Assembly (NCBI RefSeq): GCF_000620125.1
Contig: NZ_JHVL01000006.1
Location: 40,386 to 104,385 of the forward strand
DNA from: Clostridiisalibacter paucivorans DSM 22131
GTDB taxonomy: Bacteria > Bacillota > Clostridia > Tissierellales > Clostridiisalibacteraceae
Direction of reading: 5' to 3'
Length of the DNA stretch: 64,000 bases
The notes below the pieces were generated by a model. The model made no database searches. It saw nothing but the letters and a program-made list of their open reading frames with translations, and was not told where the DNA came from. The translations under genes and the position numbers were made by a program. Positions 20,043 to 29,044 of the stretch are shown here, in pieces. Numbering within the stretch: position 1 is the stretch's first letter; every line of letters starts with the position of its first letter.

Positions 20043-20750
20043 ATGACTAAATTTGTTGTTGAAGAGGACTTTTGGGGTTTATTTCCTAATGCAAGAATTG
20101 GTGTTGTTGTTTGCCATAACATAAATAACTTTATAATAGATGAGGATAAATATAAGGAAATGATACTTATCTCAGAAAAACAGGCCTTAAAATATTTAAA
20201 TAATGAAATATTCAGCAGTAATGAGGTTATAAAGGTATGGAGAGAGGCCTTTCAAAAATTTAAGACAAAGAAAGGAGCACGATCATCAATTGAAGCACTG
20301 TTAAAGCGAGTGCATAAGGGGAACCATTTAGGGACTATTAATCCCCTAGTTGATATTTACAACTCTATTTCATTAAAATATGGATTGCCTTGTGGTGGGG
20401 AAGATATTGATACATTTGTTGGAAATATAAGATTAACTAAGGCAGTTGGAAATGAAAGTTTTGTTACATTAGGAGCAGAGGAAAATTCACCACCCTATGA
20501 AGGGGAAGTAATATATAAGGATGATGAAGGTGCAATTTGTAGATGCTGGAATTGGAGAGAAGCAGTGAGGACAATGCTTACTGAAAATACAAGAAATGCT
20601 TTTCTGTGCATTGAATTGGTTGATGAAAGTAGATTAGCAGAGTTTGAGAGTGCTTTAAAGGAATTGTCGGAGGCAGTACAAGATAATTTGGGTGGGATAT
20701 GCGAAATTTCAATTTTAGATATTAACAATAAAGAAGTTTTAATAAGATAA
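20043..20750 (+). CDS. B3/B4 tRNA-binding-domain protein (PheT-like editing module, free-standing)
   Basis: A 235-residue protein matching free-standing B3/B4 domains of phenylalanyl-tRNA synthetase beta, with FPNARIGVVV at the start, then NPLVDIYNSISLKYGLPCGGEDID and VIYKDDEGAICRCWNWREA (each shorter than a full domain). The PheT domain edits mischarged tRNA; the free-standing versions may edit or recognise tRNA-like ligands, which is inference. AAGGAGG lies at ideal distance from the ATG. It follows the GNAT gene by 40 bases. Confidence 0.85.
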   Translation: MTKFVVEEDFWGLFPNARIGVVVCHNINNFIIDEDKYKEMILISEKQALKYLNNEIFSSNEVIKVWREAFQKFKTKKGARSSIEALLKRVHKGNHLGTINPLVDIYNSISLKYGLPCGGEDIDTFVGNIRLTKAVGNESFVTLGAEENSPPYEGEVIYKDDEGAICRCWNWREAVRTMLTENTRNAFLCIELVDESRLAEFESALKELSEAVQDNLGGICEISILDINNKEVLIR

Positions 20751-20893
20751 TTTTGAAAAAGAATTTTATTTAAGATTTTTATATCTATATATTAGCTTTT
20801 ATTATAATACTAAATTATATTTACCAGAAATCTAAAAGGATTAGATTCGCCTTGTTTTAGGAAGGGACTATATTATAAAAAGGAGGAGGAACT

Positions 20894-21379
20894 ATGTTTA
20901 GAAAAATGAGAAGGAATAAACAGTTATTATCTATAGATGATATTGTAGCCGTAATGGAGAGATGTACCAACGGTGTATTAGCATGTATGGGTGATAATGA
21001 TTATCCTTATGCAGTTCCGCTTAGTTATGTTTACTTTGACAACAAGATTTACTTTCATTCAGCAAAAGTTGGTCATAAAGTAGATGCTATTATAAAAAAT
21101 CCGAAGGTGTCTTTTTCAGTAATTGATGAAGATACAATCGTAAGTGGAGAGTACACGACCTATTTTCGTAGTGTCATTGCATTTGGAAAAGCAAGAGTTG
21201 TTGAGGGCGATGAATGGGTCAAGGGTTTTGAAGCTTTGGTTGAAAAATATTCAGGAGATCAGCCCAAAAAAGCAAAACAAAAAGAAATAAGTGGATGTAC
21301 ACAGTCTCATGTTATTGCAATTGATATTGAACATATAACTGGGAAGGAAGCTATTGAATACATCAGAGCAAAGCAGTAG
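20894..21379 (+). CDS. Pyridoxamine 5'-phosphate oxidase-like flavoprotein (NimA-like)
   Basis: A 161-residue split-barrel flavin-binding protein. The pattern MERCTNGVLACMGDNDYPY-AVPLSYVYFDNKIYFHSA and later GHKVDAIIKNPKVSFSV is typical of the NimA-like branch, whose members reduce nitro compounds or bind heme or F420-like cofactors. A strong AAGGAGGAGG lies before the ATG. It is 144 bases after the B3/B4 gene and may have its own promoter. Substrate and role are not known. Confidence 0.88.
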   Translation: MFRKMRRNKQLLSIDDIVAVMERCTNGVLACMGDNDYPYAVPLSYVYFDNKIYFHSAKVGHKVDAIIKNPKVSFSVIDEDTIVSGEYTTYFRSVIAFGKARVVEGDEWVKGFEALVEKYSGDQPKKAKQKEISGCTQSHVIAIDIEHITGKEAIEYIRAKQ

Positions 21380-21516
21380 AAAAATATATATAATGGAAAC
21401 CATATCAACAGATTAGATATTATATTATCTTTATAGATAAAGAACCATGTTCAACATAAAAATTTTAGTTTATTTATTTTATATAACTCCAAAACTTAAT
21501 GTAGAAAATAAGAGAT

Positions 21517-21560
21517 GCGAAGTCTTTGGTCAATTAATGATCGATAGGCTTCGTTTTATT
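21517..21560 (+). terminator. Terminator-like hairpin ahead of the ArdA module
   Basis: GCGAAG pairs with CTTCGT, with an inner GGTC/GATC helix, and the structure ends TTTTATT. It lies about 35 bases before the start codon at 21595. The position matches the hairpin before the decayed copy at 17018. Confidence 0.5.
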
Positions 21561-21594
21561 ATGCCTAAAAACAGAAAGAAAGGATTGAGAATAA

Positions 21595-22283
21595 TGTCAA
21601 AATTATTTATGTATGGAACATCCTTGGAAGGAATAGAGCAACTTATGGTTATGGTTCCAAATTTCCAGCCAAGAAGAAGTGCTATAGTCATCAATAATTA
21701 TTTTAACTGCCAAGGAGGTGATGAAAATTGGAAGCTTAGTGTGATTAATGTTGATGATAGTTGCAGGAAATGTGGATACAATAATTCAAATTCCAAAGTT
21801 AATGTGGATAAGAAAAGATATAAAGACTTTGTAATGGATTGTTTTGGAAGGATAAACAATAATTCCTTAAGAGAAAGATTAAAGGGGATTAGTAGGAATT
21901 TTAAGGGAGAAGTATTTCTAAATTATCATCATAAGGAAAGGTTCTATAATTTTCTGCAAGACCAGGATCTAGATACCAATCATATACAATCGAGATTTAT
22001 TGCCATTCTATTTTTACTTACTGCTAATGAAGGTCTATGGAAGGTTTCAAAACATTTAATAAAATTAAATGGATTTGATTTAAAAGAAATATGTCTTAGG
22101 GAAATAGATACTGATGGCTATGCCCTATACCAAACTGCAAAGACTCTATCAACTGGGAAGGAATATATAAGAATCAATGAGTTAGCAGATAAGGATTTAA
22201 TAGATGACTATATATTTAAAGCAATAATTAACTCTGCCTTAATCAATAGATATGGGACAGAGTTATTTTTAATTAATAAATAG
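21595..22283 (+). CDS. Conjugative-element protein of unknown function (ArdA-module partner)
   Basis: A 229-residue protein starting MSKLFMYGTSLEGIEQ. The frame is open upstream to 21447, but AAAGGATTGAGAATA before the ATG at 21595, and the decayed copy at 17018 that shares exactly this start, fix the start here. A CRKCGY pair of cysteines lies near residue 60. I do not recognise a catalytic motif. It stands 15 bases before an ArdA-type gene, a pairing seen in Tn1549-type elements, so a role in establishment after transfer is likely but unproven. Confidence 0.65.
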
Positions 22284-22298
22284 AATGGAGGGAAAAAT

Positions 22299-22883
22299 TT
22301 GAACATAACTATTAAAAAATCAAGGGATACTGATAAAAGAAAAACCATATGGCTTCCAATGGAAGAAGATAAGCTGGAAGAAGTTTGTAATGAATTAGGA
22401 GTAGAAATGGCTACAGAGCCAAATTGCTATATAGAAAGCAGCATAGATAAAAGATTTTCAAATATGCTAATAGATAAAAATGTAAATATAGATGAGCTAA
22501 ATTATCTAATGAAAAGATTTGATGGTCTTAGCCCCAGGGAGATAGAAAAATTCTATGCAGTGTCCTTTGCAGAAGAAACAAAGACAATGGCAGATTTAAT
22601 AAACCTAAGTTTTAATTTACATTGCTATAGTCTAATAAATAATTTCAGTGACTTTAATAAGCTAGGCAAGGATCTATACTTAACTGAAAAAATGGCAGTG
22701 GCAACTAAAGAATTAGAGGAATTAGATGGACAATCCTATGCAATGGGTGTAATAAAAAATAATAAAAGTGCTAAAGTAACTCCTTACGGTGTCTTATATA
22801 AAAACTCAAATGATTCAATACAAGTATATATCGAGAAACAATTTCCACCATATGGCTGGAAAGAATCTATGGTTATTATTTGA
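22299..22883 (+). CDS. ArdA-family antirestriction protein
   Basis: A 194-residue acidic protein. The early part (IWLPMEEDKLEEVCNELG, then NIDELNYLMKRFDGLSPRE) and the end (VTPYGVLYKNSND, then IEKQFPPYGW) follow the layout of ArdA-type proteins of Firmicute conjugative elements. ArdA mimics B-form DNA and blocks type I restriction enzymes when foreign DNA enters. The start is TTG after GGAGGGAAAAA. Together with the preceding gene it forms a relic establishment module without its conjugation genes. Confidence 0.7.
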   Translation: MNITIKKSRDTDKRKTIWLPMEEDKLEEVCNELGVEMATEPNCYIESSIDKRFSNMLIDKNVNIDELNYLMKRFDGLSPREIEKFYAVSFAEETKTMADLINLSFNLHCYSLINNFSDFNKLGKDLYLTEKMAVATKELEELDGQSYAMGVIKNNKSAKVTPYGVLYKNSNDSIQVYIEKQFPPYGWKESMVII

Positions 22884-22996
22884 ATTAATTGTAAAGGGTT
22901 TTTAAAAGGATAGCATTTCTGAGATAGTTATATTATTATAGAATATAGCAGTACTAATGAAAAGGGAATATATTTTAGTATAGAGGAGCTGAGATA

Positions 22997-24634
22997 ATGT
23001 GGAAACATTTATTTCAAGATCACATATTAGGAAGAGGATTAGATTATTTTATTCGTAATCTTGTTGAAAATGTATATGTTAAAGACAATATAATAGAGGC
23101 TACTGCATATGGAACTGAAGAATATAAAGTTGAGATTGTGAAAAAGAATGATGAAATAATAGAATTAAGTTGCAACTGTCCATATGCAGATGGTGGAAAT
23201 AATTGCAAGCATATGGCTGCAGTATTATTTTATTTGGAGGATAAAGAGAGAGCCTTAAAAATAGAAGATATAGAAACAAGCATCACTAAATTAGTAAAAG
23301 AAGCAGACTCTGTTCTAGTTGAAGATTTTTTGAACGATATTCTGAAAAATGATGAAAAATTATTAAATAGGTTTAAAAGTAGATTGCAATGTGATATTTC
23401 ACCGGCAGATATGAAGCGTTATAAAAATCAAGTAAATAGTATTTTTAGGAGATATGCAGGACATCATGATTTTGTTGATTATAAAAATGCCTGGGGTTTC
23501 ATATCAGAACTTGAAGAGATTCTAGATAATGATATACAAGCAATGGTAGATAATAATCAACTGGAAGAGGCCTTTGAACTTACTAATTATATATTTATTA
23601 AAGTAGGAAACCAAGATATGGATGATTCAGATGGGGGAACTGGACGTGTGGCCAACAGGTGTTTAGAGATATGGCAAGAAATATTAGATAAGAGTAGTAT
23701 TGAGCTTAAAAGAAAGATATACAATTGGTTCACTGGGCATTTGAATGGTTCAGTTATAGATTACATGGAGGATTATATAGAAAAAATTATATTTGATGAC
23801 TTTAAAGAAGATGAATTTATGGAAGAGAAAATTAATTTTCTGGACAATAAGATAAGAGAATATAAAAAACAGGAAAATTCATTGTTTAATAGTTATGGAC
23901 TTGGTGAAATGATACTACGACGTATAAATATTATGGAGGAAATGGAGGTAAGCCAAAATATAATTGAAGATTACTGGAAGGAAAATTTGGAAATTAATGA
24001 AGTGAGAAAACATTATATTGATATTTGCATAAATAGAAAAGACTATGATATGGCAATTAAATTACTTAGGGAAGGTAAAGATAAGGAAAAAGATTGGCCA
24101 GGAATTGTAACCAATTATAGCTTGAAGCTAAAGGACTTATATAAACAAATTGGAGAACAGAAACTTTATGAAGAAGAACTATGGTCATTAGTATTAAACT
24201 ATAAAGCAGGAGATGTGGAATTATATAAAGAATTAAAATCATTTTATACAGATAAAGAATGGATGGAAAAGAGGGAAATAGTTTTTAGTAAATTATCCCC
24301 TTATAGAGGAATTGATAAACTATATGAACTTGAGGAATTATATGATAGATTAATTAATATAATTATAAATTCTAATGGCTTGTATATGCTAATAGAGTAT
24401 GAAAAAGTTTTAAAAGATATTTATCCAAAAGAACTTCTTGATAAATATGAAAATACAGTAAAAGCTATGGCAACGAATACTTCTGGCAGGGCACACTATA
24501 GAGAGATAGTATCTATTTTAAGACGAATGAAGAAATATCCAGAAGGTAAAGAAAAGGTATCTGAAATTGTAAGTGATTGGAGATTAAGATATAGGAACAG
24601 ACCTGCAATGATGGATGAACTAAGTAAATTATAG
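22997..24634 (+). CDS. SWIM zinc-finger protein
   Basis: A 545-residue protein whose N terminus holds a SWIM zinc finger (LSCNCPYADGGNNCKHMAA, residues about 56-75), the CxC-x(n)-CxH pattern. The remainder is helical and lacks a helicase, although SWIM proteins often stand beside SNF2 helicases. In this family the finger binds DNA or protein. There is no obvious partner in the next genes. GAGGAGCTGAGATA precedes the ATG. The function is not known. Confidence 0.8.
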   Translation: MWKHLFQDHILGRGLDYFIRNLVENVYVKDNIIEATAYGTEEYKVEIVKKNDEIIELSCNCPYADGGNNCKHMAAVLFYLEDKERALKIEDIETSITKLVKEADSVLVEDFLNDILKNDEKLLNRFKSRLQCDISPADMKRYKNQVNSIFRRYAGHHDFVDYKNAWGFISELEEILDNDIQAMVDNNQLEEAFELTNYIFIKVGNQDMDDSDGGTGRVANRCLEIWQEILDKSSIELKRKIYNWFTGHLNGSVIDYMEDYIEKIIFDDFKEDEFMEEKINFLDNKIREYKKQENSLFNSYGLGEMILRRINIMEEMEVSQNIIEDYWKENLEINEVRKHYIDICINRKDYDMAIKLLREGKDKEKDWPGIVTNYSLKLKDLYKQIGEQKLYEEELWSLVLNYKAGDVELYKELKSFYTDKEWMEKREIVFSKLSPYRGIDKLYELEELYDRLINIIINSNGLYMLIEYEKVLKDIYPKELLDKYENTVKAMATNTSGRAHYREIVSILRRMKKYPEGKEKVSEIVSDWRLRYRNRPAMMDELSKL

Positions 24635-24738
24635 TATACGAAGATTCTTTTATTCTGGATAGGCTATACTAAATAGGAGAGATTTTCTCCGAATATGATA
24701 TAATAAGTATAAGAGGCATATAGGTAGGGGGAATATAG

Positions 24739-25215
24739 ATGAAAATATATTTTGATATGAACATATACAATAGGGTGTTTGATGATCAAACACAGATGAG
24801 AATAAGATTTGAGTCTATGGCAATAGATATTTTATTTGAACTAGTTGAAAAGAAAAAATATGAATTAATTTGGTCCTTTATTTTGGAATATGAAAATAGT
24901 AGAAACCCATTTATAGAAAGGAAACTCAATATTATATCTATTTCTACCCTGTGCAATGAAGTAATAAAGCCCAATAATAAGATTAAAAAAATGGCTAAAA
25001 AAATAGTTATGAAATCAAATACAAAAGATAAAGATGCATTACATCTTGCTTCAGCTGTACATGGAGGATGTAAATATTTTATAACCTGTGACGATAAATT
25101 TATAAAAACAATAGAAAGAAATAGAGATAACTTGAAGTATATGATTAAAGATATTAAACTATATAATCCTATAGATTTTCTTAGGAAGGAGATAGATATT
25201 GATGTTATTGAATGA
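24739..25215 (+). CDS. PIN-domain toxin-like nuclease (VapC type)
   Basis: A 158-residue PIN protein: MKIYFDMNIYNRVF at the start supplies the first acidic residue, E near IWSFILEYENS the second, KDKDALHLASA the third and KYFITCDDKFI the last, so the metal site looks complete. TAGGGGGAATATAG precedes the ATG. The next gene overlaps its end and encodes a 73-residue acidic protein, so the two form a probable toxin-antitoxin pair with the toxin first. Confidence 0.8.
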   Translation: MKIYFDMNIYNRVFDDQTQMRIRFESMAIDILFELVEKKKYELIWSFILEYENSRNPFIERKLNIISISTLCNEVIKPNNKIKKMAKKIVMKSNTKDKDALHLASAVHGGCKYFITCDDKFIKTIERNRDNLKYMIKDIKLYNPIDFLRKEIDIDVIE

Positions 25216-25423
25216 GAAAAGCAAATTCACAGATAAAGAAATAATAGAAAAGGGTTCTAGGGCATTAATAAAGGAACTGGGGTACTCTGGGTTTTTAAGA
25301 TTTATACGCCATTCTGAAGGAATAAGTAAAGAAGATTATTTGAAGTTAGAAGGTGAAATATTTGATGATCTATCTTTAGATGAAATATTTGATAATGCTA
25401 AGAAACACTGGGAGGGTAGATAG
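25202..25423 (+). CDS. Small acidic protein, probable antitoxin of the PIN pair
   Basis: A 73-residue protein (MLLNEKSKFTDKEIIEKGSR, then ALIKELGYSGFLRFI) that overlaps the PIN gene by 14 bases. TTG at 25199 is an alternative start, both served by AGGAAGGAG at 25183-25191. Small proteins with this LGYSGFLRFIR pattern commonly accompany PIN genes and are taken to be antitoxins. No DNA-binding fold is evident. The role rests on gene context. Confidence 0.62.
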   Translation: MLLNEKSKFTDKEIIEKGSRALIKELGYSGFLRFIRHSEGISKEDYLKLEGEIFDDLSLDEIFDNAKKHWEGR

Positions 25424-25498
25424 TAATTAATACTAAAATCTTTTATTTTCATAGAAAAGTTTTAGGAAAATATAAATAATAAGTTATGTAAATTATAA

Positions 25499-25544
25499 AA
25501 AACAAAGCTTTCGAATTAATTATTATTCGAGGGTTTTGTTTTTT
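25499..25544 (+). terminator. Intrinsic terminator after the PIN pair
   Basis: AACAAAGCTTTCGAAT pairs with ATTCGAGGGTTTTGTT around an eight-base loop, with a T run after it. Confidence 0.82.
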
Positions 25545-25655
25545 ATGAATTCAATGGAAAAAGGATATTATGTACTCTTAAATATCAGGTATTAAAATGG
25601 TGTAGGTAAACAATAGAATCAATAATTATAAAAATATATAAATTTTGAAATATAT

Positions 25656-25790
25656 CTTTCCACCAAGGGACTACTATTTCTCCACGACATCTTTATTGTA
25701 CTCTCAAGGCATGTGGAGACAGTTGTACGACTATCTCGTCGCAACCCTTGATTTTACTAGTGTTTCAGCAGAGTTTATAACTTATTGTAT
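25656..25790. repeat. Third RlmD C-terminal tail and its junction sequence
   Basis: From 25710 the frame reads HVETVVRLSRRNP then stop, a typical RlmD/RlmCD end. The 50 bases before it match those before the second tail (CCACCAAGG, ATCTTTATTG, CTCTCAAGGCA). The bases after it (to about 25790) match those after the fourth tail near 30.0 kb. It looks like the far end of another element that once used the rlmD 3' end. Confidence 0.72.
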
Positions 25791-25870
25791 TAATCTTTAT
25801 ATTGTTTTTTAAATACATAAGCATAAATAATTTAATATTTAAAAGAGATTGAGTAAGCGACAATTTTATC

Positions 25871-25900
25871 TTCACATTGAATTTGAAATAAATTTATGAT
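25871..25900 (+). promoter_or_regulatory. Possible promoter of the ABC-F leader
   Basis: TTCACA at 25871-25876 and TATGAT at 25895-25900 are 18 bases apart, and the leader peptide starts 50 bases later. Other -10-like boxes overlap, so the exact position is unsure. Confidence 0.35.
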
Positions 25901-25949
25901 AATATTTAGTTGTATTAAAAAATCTAAAGTTTATAATATGGAGGTAAAG

Positions 25950-25979
25950 ATGAATATAATGTTTTTAACTAATAAGTAA
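25950..25979 (+). CDS. Nine-residue leader peptide upstream of the ABC-F gene
   Basis: TATGGAGGTAAAG gives an excellent ribosome site for ATG at 25950, and the frame encodes only MNIMFLTNK. ABC-F resistance genes are often controlled by ribosome stalling on such a leader, which opens a downstream terminator. Here a terminator follows at 26109 and the ABC-F gene at 26205, so the layout fits. There is no similarity claim for the peptide itself. Confidence 0.6.
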   Translation: MNIMFLTNK

Positions 25980-26108
25980 TTGAATAAAAAATCTTGAACT
26001 CGTGTATAAGGGAGTAGTGTGCACTTTTTTAAGAGATGATAGTTAAAAACATAAACAGGCAATCTAAATTAATTATAAATTTATATATTTAGTGACATAG
26101 ATTAAGGT

Positions 26109-26155
26109 AACTGCAATAAAGCACCTGTGTGTTTTAATTGCAGTTTTTTGTTTTT
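26109..26155 (+). terminator. Attenuator terminator before the ABC-F gene
   Basis: AACTGCAAT and ATTGCAGTT form a perfect 9-bp stem closed by 19 bases and followed by TTTTTTGTTTTT. It lies 50 bases before the ABC-F start and 130 bases after the leader peptide, the place expected for a conditional terminator. Confidence 0.8.
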
Positions 26156-26204
26156 CTATCAACTCTTAGGCATATACAATTAAAATAACTAAGGGGATGA
26201 TATT

Positions 26205-27956
26205 ATGAATTTCTATTTTGAAAATTTATATAAAAGTTATGATGGGAAGAAAATATTTGAAAATATAAGTGGAAGAATCGATAGTGAAGATAGGATTGGT
26301 CTTATTGGCACTAATGGTATTGGTAAAACAACACTTGCTAAGATAATATCCGGTAGAGAAACTAGTGAGAAAGGAAAAGTTGAAATTTCTTCTTCATTAA
26401 AAATTCTTTATATAGATCAAGAACCTAAATTTGATGCGAACATTTCAGCTTATGATGAGTTATTTAAGTTCTCTCTTTCAAATGATAGTAATACTAGGAA
26501 ACCAGAGTTTATTATACAGAAAGCATTAAATACAATTGGTTTAGCAAAAGAATTATGGTATCAAAAAGCAAAATATTTAAGTGGTGGAGAAAAAACTAAA
26601 CTTATGCTTTGTAAGATAATGATAAGTAATTTTGATTTATTGATATTAGATGAGCCTACTAATCATCTAGATTTAGTAAGTTGTCAATGGCTTGAAGAAT
26701 ATCTTATCCAATTAAATAAAACTATATTAGTTATATCACATGATCGTTTCTTTCTAGATAAAGTTACAAATAAAATCTGGGAGTTAACATCGGAAAGTTT
26801 AAAAGTATACAAAGGTAATTACAGTGAGTATAAAATTCAGAAGGAAAATGAAATTAAAAGTATCATGAAGGAGTATGAGAAGCAACAATCTAAAATACAA
26901 AGCTTAGGGAAAGTTATAAGTGAGAGAAAAAACTGGTTTACTAGTGCCCATAGTTCAGCAGGACAAAATGATTTTTATAGAGCAAAATCAAAAAAACATG
27001 CTAGTGTCATAAAAGCTAAGGAAAGAGAACTTGAAAAATTAGAAACTAATAAAATCGATAAGCCTAAAAAAATTGTATCACCTGCATTTGAAGTTATAAA
27101 TAAAAATATATTAGAAGCAAAACTACCTCCTATTTTGGTTAGGGTAGAGAATCTTTATAAAAAATATGGGAAAAGGACGATATTTGAAAAAATATCTTTT
27201 AATGTTATGAGAGAAGATAAAATAGCATTAATAGGTGACAATGGTGTTGGAAAAACTACATTGCTAAAAATCATTAAAGACCTAGATGGTGAATATGAGG
27301 GAAAAGTTGTGATAAATCCCTCAGTAAGAATAGGATATTTTTCTCAGGAACTCGGTAATTTAAATAGTAAAAACAATATTATTGATGAGATTTTGCTAAT
27401 TGGTTCAAGACCTGACGAGGCAAGAATGCTTTTAGCAGTATTATTTTTTAAGGGAGATGATATACAGAAAACAATTAATGACCTGAGTATGGGAGAAAAA
27501 TGTAGAGTTGCTTTTGCTAAGTTGATATTATCAGGAGCTAATTTGCTTATACTTGATGAGCCAACAAATTATATGGATATTATCTCTAAAGAAAAGATAG
27601 AAGAAGCATTAGAAGACTTTCAAGGGAGCATAATCTTTGTTTCCCACGATAGATACTTCATCAAAAAGATTGCTAATAGAATAATTGAAATTGAAAATAA
27701 AAAAATAAAGTTCTATGACGGAGATTATTGTTATTATCTATCCAAAAAACAAGAAGAATTTGTACAAGATAAGATAGGAAGGGATTATAATCAAATAAGC
27801 AATAATATTAGACGTTTGGAATGTGAATTATCATTTATAAGTGGAAAACTTGCTGAACCTTTAGATGAAGAGAAAAAGGAGCAGTTAAATGAAAAATTTA
27901 TGAAGATAGCAAAAGAACTTAATGCGAATAAGGCAATTATAGAAAAAGTTAAATAG
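26205..27956 (+). CDS. ABC-F ribosome-protection-type ATPase
   Basis: A 583-residue protein with two ABC domains and no membrane segments. Walker A motifs are GTNGIGKTT and GDNGVGKTT, signatures LSGGEKTKL and LSMGEKCRV, Walker B LLILDEPTNHLD and LLILDEPTNYMD. The linker between them holds the long helix pair that reaches the ribosome (ISERKNWFTSAHSS region). Antibiotic-resistance ABC-F proteins displace drugs from the 50S subunit; others tune translation. The leader peptide and attenuator upstream favour the resistance type, but the drug class cannot be told. Confidence 0.87.
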   Translation: MNFYFENLYKSYDGKKIFENISGRIDSEDRIGLIGTNGIGKTTLAKIISGRETSEKGKVEISSSLKILYIDQEPKFDANISAYDELFKFSLSNDSNTRKPEFIIQKALNTIGLAKELWYQKAKYLSGGEKTKLMLCKIMISNFDLLILDEPTNHLDLVSCQWLEEYLIQLNKTILVISHDRFFLDKVTNKIWELTSESLKVYKGNYSEYKIQKENEIKSIMKEYEKQQSKIQSLGKVISERKNWFTSAHSSAGQNDFYRAKSKKHASVIKAKERELEKLETNKIDKPKKIVSPAFEVINKNILEAKLPPILVRVENLYKKYGKRTIFEKISFNVMREDKIALIGDNGVGKTTLLKIIKDLDGEYEGKVVINPSVRIGYFSQELGNLNSKNNIIDEILLIGSRPDEARMLLAVLFFKGDDIQKTINDLSMGEKCRVAFAKLILSGANLLILDEPTNYMDIISKEKIEEALEDFQGSIIFVSHDRYFIKKIANRIIEIENKKIKFYDGDYCYYLSKKQEEFVQDKIGRDYNQISNNIRRLECELSFISGKLAEPLDEEKKEQLNEKFMKIAKELNANKAIIEKVK

Positions 27957-28052
27957 ATCATTAAATGATAATATTTGATTATTATATAAATCAAATTACT
28001 TATAGTTGAAATAAAAATATAAAAGTTACTGTTACAGAGAAGGGTATAAGTT

Positions 28053-28887
28053 ATGGAAATAGAAAAGATATTTAATAAAATTGTCTATCTGTTAAAAGAT
28101 GTTAAAGGCATTGAAGGAATTGTACTAGGAGGTTCGAGATCAAGAGGAACTCATCACGAAGCTTCTGATATTGACATCGGTATATATTATGATGTCAATA
28201 TCAGAAGCATTTGATGTAACTGAAGTTAGTAAGATTGCTACTAGAATTGATGATGAGCATAGAGCGAATTTAGTTACACCTTTAGGTGAATGGGGTGATT
28301 GGATTAATGGAGGTGGATGGCTTGTAGTTCAAGGTTGTCATGTAGATCTAATATTTCGAGATATAAAAAGAGTAGCACAGGTGATTGAAGATTGTTTATT
28401 AGGAAAGATATCTACTCATTATCATGCAGGTCATCCACATGCTTATTTAAATGTAATGTATATGGGAGAGATAGCTACTTGTAAAATCTTATTTGATCAT
28501 CGTAAGCAAATATATGAACTTAAAGATAAAACTAAACCATATCCAAAAGCTTTGAAAGATTCTATAATTAGATATTTTATGTTTGAAGCATCTTTCTCTC
28601 TAATGTTTGCCAAGGATAATGTTGATAAAGATGATGTTTCATATGTTGCTGGTCATTGTTTTCGAAGCATTTCATGCTTAAATCAAGTTCTTTTTGCTAA
28701 AAATGAAGAGTACTGTATAAACGAGAAAAAGGCTGTTCGGATGATAGATAGCTTTAATATCAAACCGAAGGATTATAAAAAAAAGATAGATGATATTATT
28801 ACATTGATTTCTTCGGATAAAGATAATACAAAAAAAGGATTAGATATGATTCAAGAACTTATTGATGAAATTGACATTAATAAATAA
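28053..28887 (+). pseudogene. Nucleotidyltransferase gene broken by a frameshift at a perfect inverted repeat
   Basis: The frame from ATG 28053 encodes an active-site start, IVLGGSRSRGTHHEASDIDI, then runs to a stop just after 28205. The frame from about 28192 continues with EAFDVTEVSKIATRIDDEHR and GGGWLVVQGCHVDLIFRDI to 28887. Together they form one aminoglycoside-type or MNT-type nucleotidyltransferase of about 275 residues. The frame change falls exactly in an 18-bp inverted repeat (28161-28178 and 28191-28208). The catalytic half and the helical C-terminal half are therefore now separate. Confidence 0.82.
28161..28208. repeat. Perfect 18-bp inverted repeat inside the nucleotidyltransferase gene
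   Basis: Left arm 28161-28178 (GCTTCTGATATTGACATC) is the exact complement of right arm 28191-28208, with a 12-base spacer. The left arm encodes the conserved ASDIDI of the active site, so the right arm is likely the newcomer. Confidence 0.95.
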
Positions 28888-29044
28888 AAAGCTTGAATTG
28901 TATAAGGACTCTTAGCATAATGAATATTTTAGGGTTTTATTAATTATATTTATTAAAATAGACCAACCCTACATAATTGGGCAAGAAATGTCGGATGGAT
29001 AGTTTCAGTTTCTGCTATTCTATTGATAAGAGGAGGTCATAGAA

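Noticed and set aside
21447..21594. Upstream extension of the element gene at 21595
   Set aside because: It runs through a terminator-like hairpin and lacks a ribosome site, and the decayed copy at 17018 shares the shorter start.
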